Source: Paenibacillus antarcticus (GTDB lineage: Bacteria > Bacillota > Bacilli > Paenibacillales > Paenibacillaceae). From it: 64,000 bases of DNA. Made by a program: the position numbers and the translations under genes. Below are positions 17,109 through 25,403 of the stretch, piece after piece. The DNA lies in assembly GCF_001637225.1 (NCBI RefSeq), contig NZ_LVJI01000001.1, positions 434,001-498,000 on the forward strand, read 5' to 3'. The notes beneath the pieces were generated by a model that saw only the letters and a program-made list of their open reading frames with translations, made no database searches and was not told the DNA's origin. Every line of letters starts with the position of its first letter. Positions within the stretch are counted from its first letter, which is position 1.

Positions 17109-17401
17109 TTCGGCTCACCTTCTGCCACGTTAGATTCAAGTGCTTTTCCTAGGTTCAGATTGTTGATTTGAGTCAGGAAGTTCGTATAAAAGTATTCTAG
17201 TGCGTCGTTGTAGGCATAGCGCGAACGTTCAAAAACAAGCTCTTTGAATACTTCGTGAGTTTGAATGTCGTAGTCTCCACAAATCCTAGTTAGATCCTCG
17301 TTTGAAGCTTTAAGGATTCGTAATAGGTTTTCACCCTCGTCACCATCTAAGTGCATACGGTCCTCAAATTCCTTAACGATTGCTGGAGTGATTTCAGTCA
17401 T
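17090..17401 (-). CDS. head-tail connector (gp6/gp15-like adaptor)
   Basis: 103 aa, all-helical pattern: LDGDEGENLLRILKASNEDL, then ERSRYAYNDALEYFYTNF. This is the usual shape and place of the adaptor ring that docks on the portal. It overlaps head closure by 19 bases. Confidence 0.8.
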   Translation of the reverse strand: MTEITPAIVKEFEDRMHLDGDEGENLLRILKASNEDLTRICGDYDIQTHEVFKELVFERSRYAYNDALEYFYTNFLTQINNLNLGKALESNVAEGEPNATTQV

Positions 17402-17406
17402 CTAAA

Positions 17407-17604
17407 TCACTCCTTCACTTTTGGGACTTTTTTTACTTCCTCGATATAAATTTCTTCGTATTTATTGTTCTTGGTAGACAATTCGTCAAGACGTGCTTTA
17501 GTAGCCTTTTCACCTTGTTTTGGGTAATCATCTCCAACGTTATAAACGTACCCATCATGGTTTTTCTCCCTGAACCTACGTACTACTTTGTACATGATCA
17601 TCAC
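17407..17604 (-). CDS. small head-region protein
   Basis: 65 aa, charged, with lysine/glutamate-rich end (EIYIEEVKKVPKVKE) and a central VRRFREKNHDGYVYNVGD. Short proteins of this type are common between capsid and connector genes in HK97-type phages. The role is unknown. It follows the attenuator after the capsid gene. Confidence 0.6.
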   Translation of the reverse strand: MMIMYKVVRRFREKNHDGYVYNVGDDYPKQGEKATKARLDELSTKNNKYEEIYIEEVKKVPKVKE

Positions 17605-17611
17605 CTCCTAG

Positions 17612-17641
17612 AAATAAGACACCCCATAATTAAGGGGTATC
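17612..17641 (-). terminator. attenuator overlapping the capsid gene stop
   Basis: On the minus strand GATACCCC pairs with GGGGTGTC (8 pairs with one G-U), followed by TTATTTC. The capsid stop codon lies inside the hairpin. It should lower expression of connector genes relative to the capsid. Confidence 0.5.
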
Positions 17642-18781
17642 TGTAGTTATGTTTAACGTATAGATAGCAACGACTTTATTATCACGAGGTTTACCGAATG
17701 CGAACGTCTTTGCAATATGAACGTTGCAATCTTCAAGTGCTAACGTCTCTTTGTATTCAGTAACCTCTACACCGCCTCCGCGGTATGCATCGTAACGATC
17801 TTTTACGAACGCCACCACTTCACCAGCAGTTGCGAATACAGAAGGAATAATAGTGAAATCGAATGGCACGTTTGTGATATAAGCTCCTGCGGCATTTCGC
17901 GTGGTGAATTTAGCCCGAACTTTCCATGAATCGGAAGGATTAATCAGTAGTACGATTTTTCCATCTACATTCAATGGCTTTCCATTTTGTTTAATTGATA
18001 ACAATTCACCGATTTCAGCAAATTCTTCAATGATTTTTGCATCATTCGCTAATGTCATTACTCCTGCAGCAACTTTTTTAGCATGACCATTCGTTGGATC
18101 AACAGCGGCAGCCAAGTCGCGAATCAAACCAATTGGCTGGTGTTTCACTGGACCAGCTCCGTTGATTACCGCACTTTCAAGTGCAACAGCATATGTCTCG
18201 GTGATTTGTGCACGTACGTAAGCCTCGATCCATTTAGGACCAAACTTTTTAAGGTCTTTCGGAAGCACCACAAAGGCTGTAAGTTTAGATTGTGCAATAC
18301 TTTCTTGTTTGAATGCAGCGTCAAGTTGACCTTTAATGTCACCGAAGATAGGACCCCAAACAGCAGCACCTTCATACTCAGACGTGATGGCCGTTAATGT
18401 TATAGTGCCGAGGTTTTGGAAGTTAATAACTGATAGCAAAGGATGCTCAGTAGTTAGGTCCTCATAGATACGCTCAACGATTGTTTCTGGCAATATTAAA
18501 TCGTCTTTAAATCCTTCAGATTGCACTACTGAGTTGTAAAATTTGCTCTCTTCTGCTGTTAAAACATTTGCGCCACGATTGGCCAGTACCACATTATCAA
18601 AATTTGCATTAGCTACTTGATTCGTGATTTGTGTTGTCAGTGATGTTACAAGCGAATCCTGCATCGCTACCCACGCTTTTTCTACTTCTTCCGGCGTTGA
18701 AACTTCGTTTTTCACTACGTTTGCATAGTTCAACTTTGCTGTTTCGTAAGCATCTGTGTGTTGGTTTAATTTTATTGTCAT
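17630..18781 (-). CDS. major capsid protein (HK97 fold)
   Basis: 383 aa. An N-terminal helical delta/scaffold-like stretch (about 1-85) is followed by the HK97 core (FKDDLILPETIVERIYEDL; ALESAVINGAGPVKHQPIGLIRD; then a strand-rich end). HK97-type subunits assemble into the icosahedral head; the neighbouring ClpP-type protease probably removes the N-terminal part. Strong ribosome site in the 25-base gap after the protease gene. Confidence 0.9.
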   Translation of the reverse strand: MTIKLNQHTDAYETAKLNYANVVKNEVSTPEEVEKAWVAMQDSLVTSLTTQITNQVANANFDNVVLANRGANVLTAEESKFYNSVVQSEGFKDDLILPETIVERIYEDLTTEHPLLSVINFQNLGTITLTAITSEYEGAAVWGPIFGDIKGQLDAAFKQESIAQSKLTAFVVLPKDLKKFGPKWIEAYVRAQITETYAVALESAVINGAGPVKHQPIGLIRDLAAAVDPTNGHAKKVAAGVMTLANDAKIIEEFAEIGELLSIKQNGKPLNVDGKIVLLINPSDSWKVRAKFTTRNAAGAYITNVPFDFTIIPSVFATAGEVVAFVKDRYDAYRGGGVEVTEYKETLALEDCNVHIAKTFAFGKPRDNKVVAIYTLNITTDTP

Positions 18782-18806
18782 TTTCCATGACCTCCATTAA
18801 TTTTAA

Positions 18807-19565
18807 TTAAAAAAGAACCCTACGCTTTTTCACCGTGTTAAGTGGTGCGGGCGCTGGTTCTTGATTTTGGTTTTTGTGCTGTTCAAATTCAGTTTGTAAA
18901 CTAGTTAGTTGCGTTTTTAGTTGGGCAATCTCATCATCTTTGTTGCTCGCAGCAGTCGAGGTGGCGAAACCATTTTCAATCGCCTTTTGTGCGCTGAACC
19001 ATGTTTCGTCATCAACCATTTTACGGATTTCTTCACGACTAACATTTGCTTTAGTCATGTAGATGTCGATGATTCCTTCTTCTAGTTGCTCGAGTACATC
19101 TGCTTCTTTTCTCATGTCTCGCTTAGTTCCCCAAACGACAGTAGATGCTTCATGAATCATAATCATAGAACCAAGTCCCATAACCACCTCATCAGCAGCA
19201 AGAGGGAATAATGAAGCGGCAGAACAAGCCCAACCATCAACACGAATAGTAACTTTGGCGTTATGTTTTTCTTTATGGTTAATTAAGCGATTGAAGATCG
19301 CTATACCGTCTGTTGCATCGCCCCCAGGAGAATTTAGGTGAATCAAAATATCGCCTGTAGTATTTTTCAACGCTTCGTCAATATCGGTAGCTGATATCGA
19401 ATCCTCCCACCACGAATTACCGATAACACCATAGATTGTTAACTCAGTTGTGTTCGTAGCTTCAATGTGACGTGATTCGAACTTGCGTTCAATCTTTTCT
19501 AGTTGATTAACATACGTCTGATTCTTAAACGATTTGAAAAAATCTTGCTTCGTCATATTACGCAT
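18807..19565 (-). CDS. ClpP-type head maturation protease
   Basis: About 252 aa from the ATG at 19565 (GGGGGTG upstream, overlapping the portal end by 8 bases). ILIHLNSPGGDATDG is the ClpP substrate-binding loop, catalytic serine is in WACSAASLFPL (about residue 110), histidine in MIHEAS (about 135), and the aspartate lies in the following helix region. A glutamine-rich, proline-containing tail follows. The protease matures the prohead. Confidence 0.88.
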   Translation of the reverse strand: MRNMTKQDFFKSFKNQTYVNQLEKIERKFESRHIEATNTTELTIYGVIGNSWWEDSISATDIDEALKNTTGDILIHLNSPGGDATDGIAIFNRLINHKEKHNAKVTIRVDGWACSAASLFPLAADEVVMGLGSMIMIHEASTVVWGTKRDMRKEADVLEQLEEGIIDIYMTKANVSREEIRKMVDDETWFSAQKAIENGFATSTAASNKDDEIAQLKTQLTSLQTEFEQHKNQNQEPAPAPLNTVKKRRVLF

Positions 19566-20709
19566 TCTCTTCTTCACCCCCTTTCGAAGCTCTTTCATAG
19601 TTCTTCGTTAACACATATTCATCCAATGCTGGATTCTCCACTCGTTCATACCCCAACATGAATCGGATATCATTGCCGCTAAAAGTTCCGCTGCCGACTA
19701 ACTTGTCCACTGCTACAGCGACCTCAAGTGGATTTAATTCAGCTACACCGCGAACTTCGATGCGCTTTCCTTTTAAATATTCCGATTTTTCAATGATTTT
19801 AGCGTTTAATTCATCTTTAATTTTCTTGATCAGTGGAGCTGCACAAAATTTGATATAAGCCTTTATAGCCGTTTCGTACTCTGCCATATCCCCATGGATC
19901 AAGCTATTTGGGATGCCTAAGATATTCGCTACATCATTGGTTAAATCACGTTTCAACTTCGTCAGTTCATCCACTGACTTGCCGTTGTTTGACCCGTCGT
20001 TTACTTCGGTGTACTCGAATCCTTTAAGTTTAGGAACTAGAGCCACTGCGTTTTTCTTGAAAGCCGTAAATAATTTATCAATGAATTTTTGAAGTTTGGC
20101 CATGTTTCCTTCGTCTAGTGATTGCGTTGCATCAAGACTAACAACACCGCGGACCTGATTGCTCAGTTTTTGCGATTCCATCATTCGCGTAAATAGGTCT
20201 GAGTAGTCCTCAAAAGCACTATTCAAGAATTGTGACAACTTCTCATTGTTGTACGTCAGATATATGACCTCATCCATCCTAAAGGATCGGGTGAACCTAT
20301 AATTCTTCACAACTACATCCTTGAAGATATCGGGATATACTGCAAATTCCTCACGGTAGTAACTATCAGCAATTAGTAAATTGTTGTCATCTGTCAGTAT
20401 TACAAGCACTTCATTGTCATCGATCAACCTGTATACGAATCGTTGCCAAAAGTCTGCGGAAGATTGATCTGTGTTAGGTCTGACATTCAATAAATAATCC
20501 CAATCGTTCTTAATTCGTTTCTTATCCTGCATGATTCTGAATTCACATTGACTAATCGTTCGACCAATGAAATTGATGTTCGTTTCAAGCGCGATCTTTT
20601 TGAGATAATCACGAGTTGAAACTTCGTCAAGCAAGTCAAGATCGTAATTATTGCTTATCTCACTGTTACGTTTCCAAACGCCATCCAGAAAACCCATTCT
20701 CTTATTCAC
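19558..20709 (-). CDS. portal protein (HK97 family)
   Basis: 383 aa. ISQCEFRIMQ, WDYLLNVRPNTDQSSADFWQ, then VVSLDATQSLDEGNMAKLQK and NDVANILGIPNSLIHGDMAEY are portal family signatures. Twelve copies form the ring through which DNA is packaged and to which the connector binds. It lies between TerL and the protease, the standard order. Confidence 0.9.
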   Translation of the reverse strand: MNKRMGFLDGVWKRNSEISNNYDLDLLDEVSTRDYLKKIALETNINFIGRTISQCEFRIMQDKKRIKNDWDYLLNVRPNTDQSSADFWQRFVYRLIDDNEVLVILTDDNNLLIADSYYREEFAVYPDIFKDVVVKNYRFTRSFRMDEVIYLTYNNEKLSQFLNSAFEDYSDLFTRMMESQKLSNQVRGVVSLDATQSLDEGNMAKLQKFIDKLFTAFKKNAVALVPKLKGFEYTEVNDGSNNGKSVDELTKLKRDLTNDVANILGIPNSLIHGDMAEYETAIKAYIKFCAAPLIKKIKDELNAKIIEKSEYLKGKRIEVRGVAELNPLEVAVAVDKLVGSGTFSGNDIRFMLGYERVENPALDEYVLTKNYERASKGGEEENA

Positions 20710-20716
20710 CCCCTCT

Positions 20717-22393
20717 TTAGAAGTTCAATAGTTCAAGCGCTCCTAGTGCGTCCTCTAAAGTGTCCTCGCTCAGCTCTTCAATTCGATACAGTCCGCAAAC
20801 CAATGCTTGGAAACCATCTGTTTTCCTTCGTATCGGCTCCTTCTTGCCGTACACCTTATTTCCGTCTCTTTTGATTGTTACCAGTACATTATTGGTGTAC
20901 CAGCGCATTAATGGGTTATCCCCCCACACAAACATACCCTTAGAAAAATACATCTCCACACGAGGTGCTAATAGCCCGTGAATCGCTTCTGGTCTTCGGA
21001 TCACTTCAACCTCAAAACCAACAGCTTCAAGCATAGGTTTTAGCATTTCCATCCGGTAGTTATCGCCTATAATTTTCGTGATGTAATATTTCAATCTCAT
21101 GGTGACAAACCAATTGACAATGTGTTCCATATTGATCATTTCCTCATCCAAGACGGTCAACAAGCCTTTGCTTTCCCATTCTCGGATAGGAGCAAACTTT
21201 TGCGTCTTCTCTACTTCCCTCATGGAGTAACCGTAGTATTTATCGACGAACTCCTTTCTTGTGTAGGAATGAGAAATGAAAGGTACTTTTCCGTCATGCT
21301 TAAATACCAACCCAACTGAAGCAAAGTCCCTGATCTGAGCAAAGTCGATACACCCAATACACTCTTTACCTTCAAGGTTAGGAAGAGGTTGATTCGTGCC
21401 GGAGATTTCTTCCCACTTGGCAACCGATCGTTCCAAGTCAGTCAATGGCAAGTTCATCCGTTTAGTCATAAACTCTTCACGGTTGGATGGATCATCTGCT
21501 AAATCTTCATATTCTTCTTTAATGGTGTCGAATAAGCCTTGTGCATATTCATTTCGCGGCTCACTTAACATCGGGTTAGAGAGTTCCCAATTGTCCGGAT
21601 CGTCCACTTCATTCTCATTGTTCAGTTTGCAGATAAAAGGAAAAACAGCGTTGGAACGAGCTTCGCCTTTTAATACCTTCTGAGCTTTTTCCTTGAACTT
21701 GTCCAAGAAACCTTCACGCACGTATCCATCCGTACCGATATAAAACTCTCGCGGATTCTTTTTCTTACCTAAACCCGAAATATGAACTCGCACGTCTTTG
21801 TTGGTTTCAAAATAGTGAATTTCATCAAACACTACAGCACCGTCACGCAAGCCATCCTTCGTGTTTCCGTTTGAAGTACGGAATTTAAAAATGCTGTCCG
21901 TTATTTTGGACAGCACTTGCATTGCTGTAGGTTTAAAATGTTTTAGAAGTGTGGGTTCGCGCTTGATGGTTTTTGCAGCTTCTTCAACAGATGTCTTAGC
22001 TTGTTCTTCTGAGTTAGCAATGACGGATATGTTGTACTCTCGTATGCCATGTAGTTCACTTATCAAGAAATGACATACAACCGTAATAAGCCCGTTCTTA
22101 CCTCCACCTCGCCCCATCATCCAAAGAAATTTACGGTAAAACACCCGACTATTGTCTTTGAAAAACAAAAAAACGAAAGCAATTAAGAACTTTTGGAATG
22201 GCTGCAGTGGGAAATACCACTTTTCAGCAAACTTGATACAGTTCTCAATCATTTCGTTATCGAAATATAGATCGTCACGAGATAGCACATCTCGTTCAAG
22301 GTAATCAATTAATAGAACACGTTCTTCATTAAACTTAACTTTGCCCTCTCGATAAAGAGCGATATAGCCATCTACATACTTCTGTTTTAACAT
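20717..22393 (-). CDS. terminase large subunit
   Basis: 558 aa. The ATPase half carries the Walker A variant in WMMGRGGGKNG (about residues 90-100) and a DEIHYFE Walker B segment (about 190). The nuclease half contains CIGCIDFAQIRDFASVGL and later EDALGALELL at the end. It cuts concatemeric DNA and drives packaging with the portal. HNH-TerS-TerL-portal order is typical of cos phages. Confidence 0.92.
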   Translation of the reverse strand: MLKQKYVDGYIALYREGKVKFNEERVLLIDYLERDVLSRDDLYFDNEMIENCIKFAEKWYFPLQPFQKFLIAFVFLFFKDNSRVFYRKFLWMMGRGGGKNGLITVVCHFLISELHGIREYNISVIANSEEQAKTSVEEAAKTIKREPTLLKHFKPTAMQVLSKITDSIFKFRTSNGNTKDGLRDGAVVFDEIHYFETNKDVRVHISGLGKKKNPREFYIGTDGYVREGFLDKFKEKAQKVLKGEARSNAVFPFICKLNNENEVDDPDNWELSNPMLSEPRNEYAQGLFDTIKEEYEDLADDPSNREEFMTKRMNLPLTDLERSVAKWEEISGTNQPLPNLEGKECIGCIDFAQIRDFASVGLVFKHDGKVPFISHSYTRKEFVDKYYGYSMREVEKTQKFAPIREWESKGLLTVLDEEMINMEHIVNWFVTMRLKYYITKIIGDNYRMEMLKPMLEAVGFEVEVIRRPEAIHGLLAPRVEMYFSKGMFVWGDNPLMRWYTNNVLVTIKRDGNKVYGKKEPIRRKTDGFQALVCGLYRIEELSEDTLEDALGALELLNF

Positions 22394-22394
22394 G

Positions 22395-22724
22395 CTAGAT
22401 CAAATCGCTTTTACTTTTATCTGATCCGTTGGTGTTTATTTCACCACTGCCAATAGGAACATCCAAGCCCAAATCTTTACCGAGAGCAATCAACGAACTG
22501 TTAACCTTATTCTTTTCGGCGATAGCTGGATTCGGTTTGGTGAATTCCTGAGATCCGTTAATTGTCGTGATCATAATGCCGTGGTCTTTGATAGCGCCAT
22601 CAAGTGAATAGTAAATTTCAACCAAGTTAATATAGCGGTCAATCTTCTCAAGTTGTACTTTTTTCTTTTTATCGATCCGCTTAAGCAGCTCACTCTTTAA
22701 CGCTTTGATCTTCTTCTCATCCAT
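22395..22724 (-). CDS. terminase small subunit (P27-like)
   Basis: 109 aa, one base from TerL. A lysine-rich helical start (KKIKALKSELLKRIDKKKK) is followed by a P27-type segment (LVEIYYSLDGAIKDHGIMI; FTKPNPAIAEKNKVNSSLIALGKDLG). It recognises the packaging site and hands DNA to TerL. Confidence 0.82.
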   Translation of the reverse strand: MDEKKIKALKSELLKRIDKKKKVQLEKIDRYINLVEIYYSLDGAIKDHGIMITTINGSQEFTKPNPAIAEKNKVNSSLIALGKDLGLDVPIGSGEINTNGSDKSKSDLI

Positions 22725-22828
22725 CCCTACCCCCCCTATCGCGCAATAACTTCAAAAAAACTCGACAGAACACCCCTCCCCGGTCATTTAGATTTTTCAT
22801 AATCGTTGAAATATTTTGACGGGGGGTG
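22725..22828. other. candidate cos/packaging region
   Basis: The 104 bases between the HNH and TerS genes hold no gene. They contain GC-rich blocks unlike the surrounding sequence: CACCCCTCCCCGGTCA near 22772 and TGACGGGGGGTGTT near 22818, which pair with each other as an interrupted inverted repeat. In cos phages with HNH nucleases the cohesive site is usually in this gap. No nick site can be proven from sequence alone. Confidence 0.4.
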
Positions 22829-23164
22829 TTACCATTTTTCATCCATCCATTTTCCTTGACTGTCTTCAGGTACTCGACCATGTACAACGTTGTGATGGTA
22901 TAAACATAGAGTAATTGTGTTATCCAACACCAATGCCAACTCTGGGTGATCTTCTATCTCCTTGATGTGATGTACATTTAATTCAATGCTCTTACGTTCT
23001 CCATCAACCTTTTCTGAGTCTAGATGTATCTGTCCAAGCTTCTTACACTCTTGGCATTCATAGTTGTCTCTCTTCAATGCTTGATGTCTTATACCATCCT
23101 TGCCTGTCCATTCTGCTCCATTGTAGAACTTCTTCTTTTGTTCTAGAGTTTTGTATTCAGCCAC
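22829..23164 (-). CDS. HNH endonuclease
   Basis: 111 aa. Zinc knuckle CQEC near residue 36, then the core HHIKEIEDHPELALVLDN (about 67-84) and CLYHHNVVHG. This small HNH group works with terminase in cos cleavage and packaging in HK97-type phages. It directly precedes TerS. Confidence 0.88.
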   Translation of the reverse strand: MAEYKTLEQKKKFYNGAEWTGKDGIRHQALKRDNYECQECKKLGQIHLDSEKVDGERKSIELNVHHIKEIEDHPELALVLDNTITLCLYHHNVVHGRVPEDSQGKWMDEKW

Positions 23165-23178
23165 GCTATCGCCTCATA

Positions 23179-23583
23179 CTACTTTGTTACTTCCCTATTG
23201 AATGTAATCTCTCCAATGGATCCTACATACTTGTCTATGTGCTTGATGCATGCGTTGTGTATGCCATCCCCTGTGTCGTCACGTGTTAACCATTCATAGG
23301 AGATTGATACCTTACCTTGTATGTCTTCCCCTTTGTATGTAACAACAGGTACGCTGTCTATGTCTTGTACAGTTATGGTTAGTAGTGGATCTTTGGTCTT
23401 GCTTCTTGTATATCTCTTCACTCCTTCATTTAGATACAAATCAGCGCTTCCTATTGCATAGCACCACTTGCCACACTCAATACAGGCCAGTCCATCTACT
23501 CCAATGCGTATATCCTCACGGCTCACGATAAACCTATGCTTATCAACGCATCTAAACAATATGTCACCCTTCACATTAATCAC
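23179..23583 (-). CDS. phage protein with CxxC pair, unknown
   Basis: 134 aa. A CIECGKWC cluster near residues 35-42 could bind metal; the rest is strand-rich (DPLLTITVQDIDSVPVVTYKG). It lies just before the HNH gene. I do not recognise it. Confidence 0.55.
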   Translation of the reverse strand: MINVKGDILFRCVDKHRFIVSREDIRIGVDGLACIECGKWCYAIGSADLYLNEGVKRYTRSKTKDPLLTITVQDIDSVPVVTYKGEDIQGKVSISYEWLTRDDTGDGIHNACIKHIDKYVGSIGEITFNREVTK

Positions 23584-23723
23584 TCCTCCAACTCCATTAT
23601 CACTATTGGAATCCCATCGTTATATAAGGTAACCGTTCTAAGTTCTGGCACATATCCCTTCCTTGCATTCCATAGAGACATGTTCTTCCGTGTATCATCC
23701 TCTGTGGTGTATATGTTATCCAT
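23580..23723 (-). CDS. 47-aa phage protein
   Basis: Starts MDNIYTTEDDTRKNM with a good ribosome site (AAAGGGTGAT) and ends overlapping the start of the next gene. It reads WNARKGYVPELRTVTLYNDG, then a hydrophobic-acidic tail. The function is unknown; tight coupling supports it being real. Confidence 0.5.
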   Translation of the reverse strand: MDNIYTTEDDTRKNMSLWNARKGYVPELRTVTLYNDGIPIVIMELEE

Positions 23724-23739
23724 TGGGATCACCCTTTCG

Positions 23740-23949
23740 CTATCGCCTGAACTCTAACAACGCTGTTCCAATGTTGATTGTCTTTCCGTTATCCATGTTC
23801 ACACATTGTACGTTGGATGCTTCTATATACTTTCTGGACATGATCTTATTAACTTCATGCATAGCGCCAGTGCTGTTTGTGTATCCACCTATCCACGCAC
23901 TTGTAACACTCTCTATATCTTTCAGTCTACGTTGATCAGCATTATCCAT
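23740..23949 (-). CDS. 69-aa phage protein, unknown
   Basis: The ATG at 23949 is chosen because GAGAAGGTGG lies upstream within the previous gene. The protein has DQRRLKDIESVTSAWIGG, then SRKYIEASNVQC. Overlaps the preceding gene by 8 bases. No known family recognised. Confidence 0.5.
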   Translation of the reverse strand: MDNADQRRLKDIESVTSAWIGGYTNSTGAMHEVNKIMSRKYIEASNVQCVNMDNGKTINIGTALLEFRR

Positions 23950-24268
23950 TAAGCCCACCTTCTCCCTCAACCTTTAACCTCAACGCATCCATTCGTTCTT
24001 TGATCTGCTGTTGTATCTCAGTTTCCTGCCTTGCTGCCTTAGCATGATCAGCATGAGGATTGGCGAACTTCTGTTGCACTCTCCTGATCTTAGCCTGTAA
24101 CCGCCTTACCCCAATGTCAGAATAGAACGCTGCATACTTGTGATTGCAATGAGTGCAGGCAAAGTATATCTTGTCTACTCCGTTACCTATCCGTTCAGTT
24201 GTGAATTGATCTACTGTGAACTGTTGGTTACATCCTGCATCACATGTTGTTGTTTGTGGGTTGCTCAT
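23942..24268 (-). CDS. zinc-finger phage protein with coiled coil
   Basis: 108 aa from the ATG at 24268 (AAGGGTGAT upstream). The first half has TTTCDAGCNQQF and, 30 residues later, CTHCNHKY, a four-cysteine zinc ribbon. The second half is a charged helix (VRRLQAKIRRVQQ, then ETEIQQQIKERMDAL). Proteins with this pattern are common early-late boundary genes in Gram-positive phages; RNA or DNA binding is likely but not shown. Confidence 0.6.
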   Translation of the reverse strand: MSNPQTTTCDAGCNQQFTVDQFTTERIGNGVDKIYFACTHCNHKYAAFYSDIGVRRLQAKIRRVQQKFANPHADHAKAARQETEIQQQIKERMDALRLKVEGEGGLNG

Positions 24269-24270
24269 GA

Positions 24271-24477
24271 TCACCCTTCCTTCCCTTGTACCGCTTGCCA
24301 TTCAATATCCCCTACCTTAAAGCTCATCGAACGATCGAGTAACTTCTTGTGAATCGCAATCCCTTTATCCACACCGATGATGTCGCACTTCATTAGGCAT
24401 AATAGTAACCTTCTACATATACGATATCTAAGAGTTACTTTGATTCTGACGTTAGCCATTAATTGTTCAGCTTCCAC
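24271..24477 (-). CDS. 68-aa phage protein
   Basis: Starts MEAEQLMANVRIK with AGGATGGTG upstream, overlaps the next gene's leader, and is basic (RYRICRRLLLCLMKC). Amphipathic helix in the first half, strand-like end. Function unknown. Confidence 0.45.
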   Translation of the reverse strand: MEAEQLMANVRIKVTLRYRICRRLLLCLMKCDIIGVDKGIAIHKKLLDRSMSFKVGDIEWQAVQGKEG

Positions 24478-24588
24478 TTCATTTCACCATCCTTTCTTAT
24501 ATCCAGTCACATAAGCGAGTGACTAACGCAGATAGTTTGATCACCTTAATCCTTTCTGCACATGACGTGCTGTGGATTGAACTGATGT

Positions 24589-24885
24589 CTATTGCTTCAT
24601 ATATCTGAACCTAAACCACCATGCGTCACACTTGCTTAGTAGTTTAGCTATAAGTGTTGGATTTAGCATCTCACGACTTCTCTTGTTGTCTTTAAGCAAT
24701 GCATCAATCGAATGTTTATTTAAGTAGTCATCAGAGTAAAACATTGGTGTGTCCCCATACATTTTGTAATACTTTTGTTCACTCATGTCTTGCCCTAGTA
24801 ATTCCCATTGTCTTAGATGTTGTAGATACACTTTTTCGTTAACAGGTTGTATGTTTAGTTTCTTCATCTTCTCCTGTACGTTCAT
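24589..24885 (-). CDS. 98-aa phage protein, unknown
   Basis: ATG at 24885 preferred (AAGGATGGTGAT upstream) over one at 24897. Mostly helical and aromatic-rich (YLQHLRQWELLGQ; CDAWWFRFRYMKQ at the end). A strong terminator lies between it and the upstream 66-aa gene, so it probably starts the transcript that runs into the packaging genes. No family recognised. Confidence 0.5.
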   Translation of the reverse strand: MNVQEKMKKLNIQPVNEKVYLQHLRQWELLGQDMSEQKYYKMYGDTPMFYSDDYLNKHSIDALLKDNKRSREMLNPTLIAKLLSKCDAWWFRFRYMKQ

Positions 24886-24910
24886 GTCTATCACCATCCT
24901 TTATGTAATA

Positions 24911-24938
24911 TAAAAAAAGCACCCACAATGTGAGCGCT
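24911..24938 (-). terminator. strong Rho-independent terminator
   Basis: On the minus strand AGCGCTCAC pairs with GTGGGTGCT (nine pairs, two G-U) around a three-base loop, followed by seven T residues. It ends the transcript carrying the 66-aa gene. Confidence 0.75.
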
Positions 24939-24958
24939 TGATGTGTCCTATTTATTCA

Positions 24959-25160
24959 TTATCCAGCATTAAAATTTTTATGTATCACACCTTCTTCACC
25001 ATCTACCTGTACCTCTTTAACTGTTGTGTATTCATCACTAAAGTCATCACTTAATTTCATAGCTATCTCTAATGCTCTATTTTCATCTTCCGCTCTAACG
25101 ATTACTGATTCATATTCATCATATGCGTAGTGTTCTCTAATTACTAAATACAATTTCATA
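24959..25160 (-). CDS. 66-aa phage protein
   Basis: ATG at 25160 with GCGAGGTGAT upstream. Acidic, with the alternating pattern MKLYLVIREHYAYDEYESVI, then RALEIAMKLSDDF: a small alpha/beta fold. It is bracketed by terminators on both sides (25190-25229 and 24911-24938), so it seems to be expressed as its own unit or by readthrough from the structured RNA region. Unknown function. Confidence 0.55.
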
Positions 25161-25189
25161 CGTATCACCTCGCATAGATAATAACATTT

Positions 25190-25229
25190 GTAATAACAAA
25201 AGGCACCAAGTCCATAGACCTGATGCCTT
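25190..25229 (-). terminator. terminator of the structured-RNA transcript
   Basis: On the minus strand a 13-pair stem (25217-25229 against 25200-25212, two G-U pairs, four-base loop TATG) is followed by TTTTGTTATT. It lies right after the tRNA-like element, so it likely forms the 3' end of that RNA. A matching T run is absent on the plus strand. Confidence 0.65.
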
Positions 25230-25236
25230 ATCTGTT

Positions 25237-25358
25237 TATGTGGGCAAGGATTTGCACCTTGCATATCATGCACACCTTGATTATGACCCGATGCATGATT
25301 ACTCCGTCTGAGTCTTGGGCCGAGTTTATTTAGCGTCTACCTATTCCGCCACCACATC
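25237..25358 (-). tRNA. tRNA-Leu-like RNA with oversized variable region
   Basis: Minus strand, 122 nt. The D-arm region GGCGGAATAGGTAGACGC matches leucine/serine tRNAs. The T-arm CAAGG-TGCAAAT-CCTTG has a correct five-pair stem and seven-base loop, with one change (G for the second U). The acceptor pairs ATGTGG with CCACAT but the first pair is G-A; no CCA is encoded. Between D and T arms are about 70 bases instead of roughly 30, including a perfect 8-pair hairpin (ATCATGCA/TGCATGAT). No canonical seven-base anticodon loop is clear. It may be a degenerate tRNA or a tRNA mimic. Confidence 0.5.
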
Positions 25359-25403
25359 TTATATCATCCCCTATTCAATGTATTAGCACAATATATCGAT
25401 AGG

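Noticed and set aside
24497-24544. 15-codon GTG frame before the 68-aa gene
   Set aside because: Too short and without a clear ribosome site; could be a leader peptide but cannot be supported.
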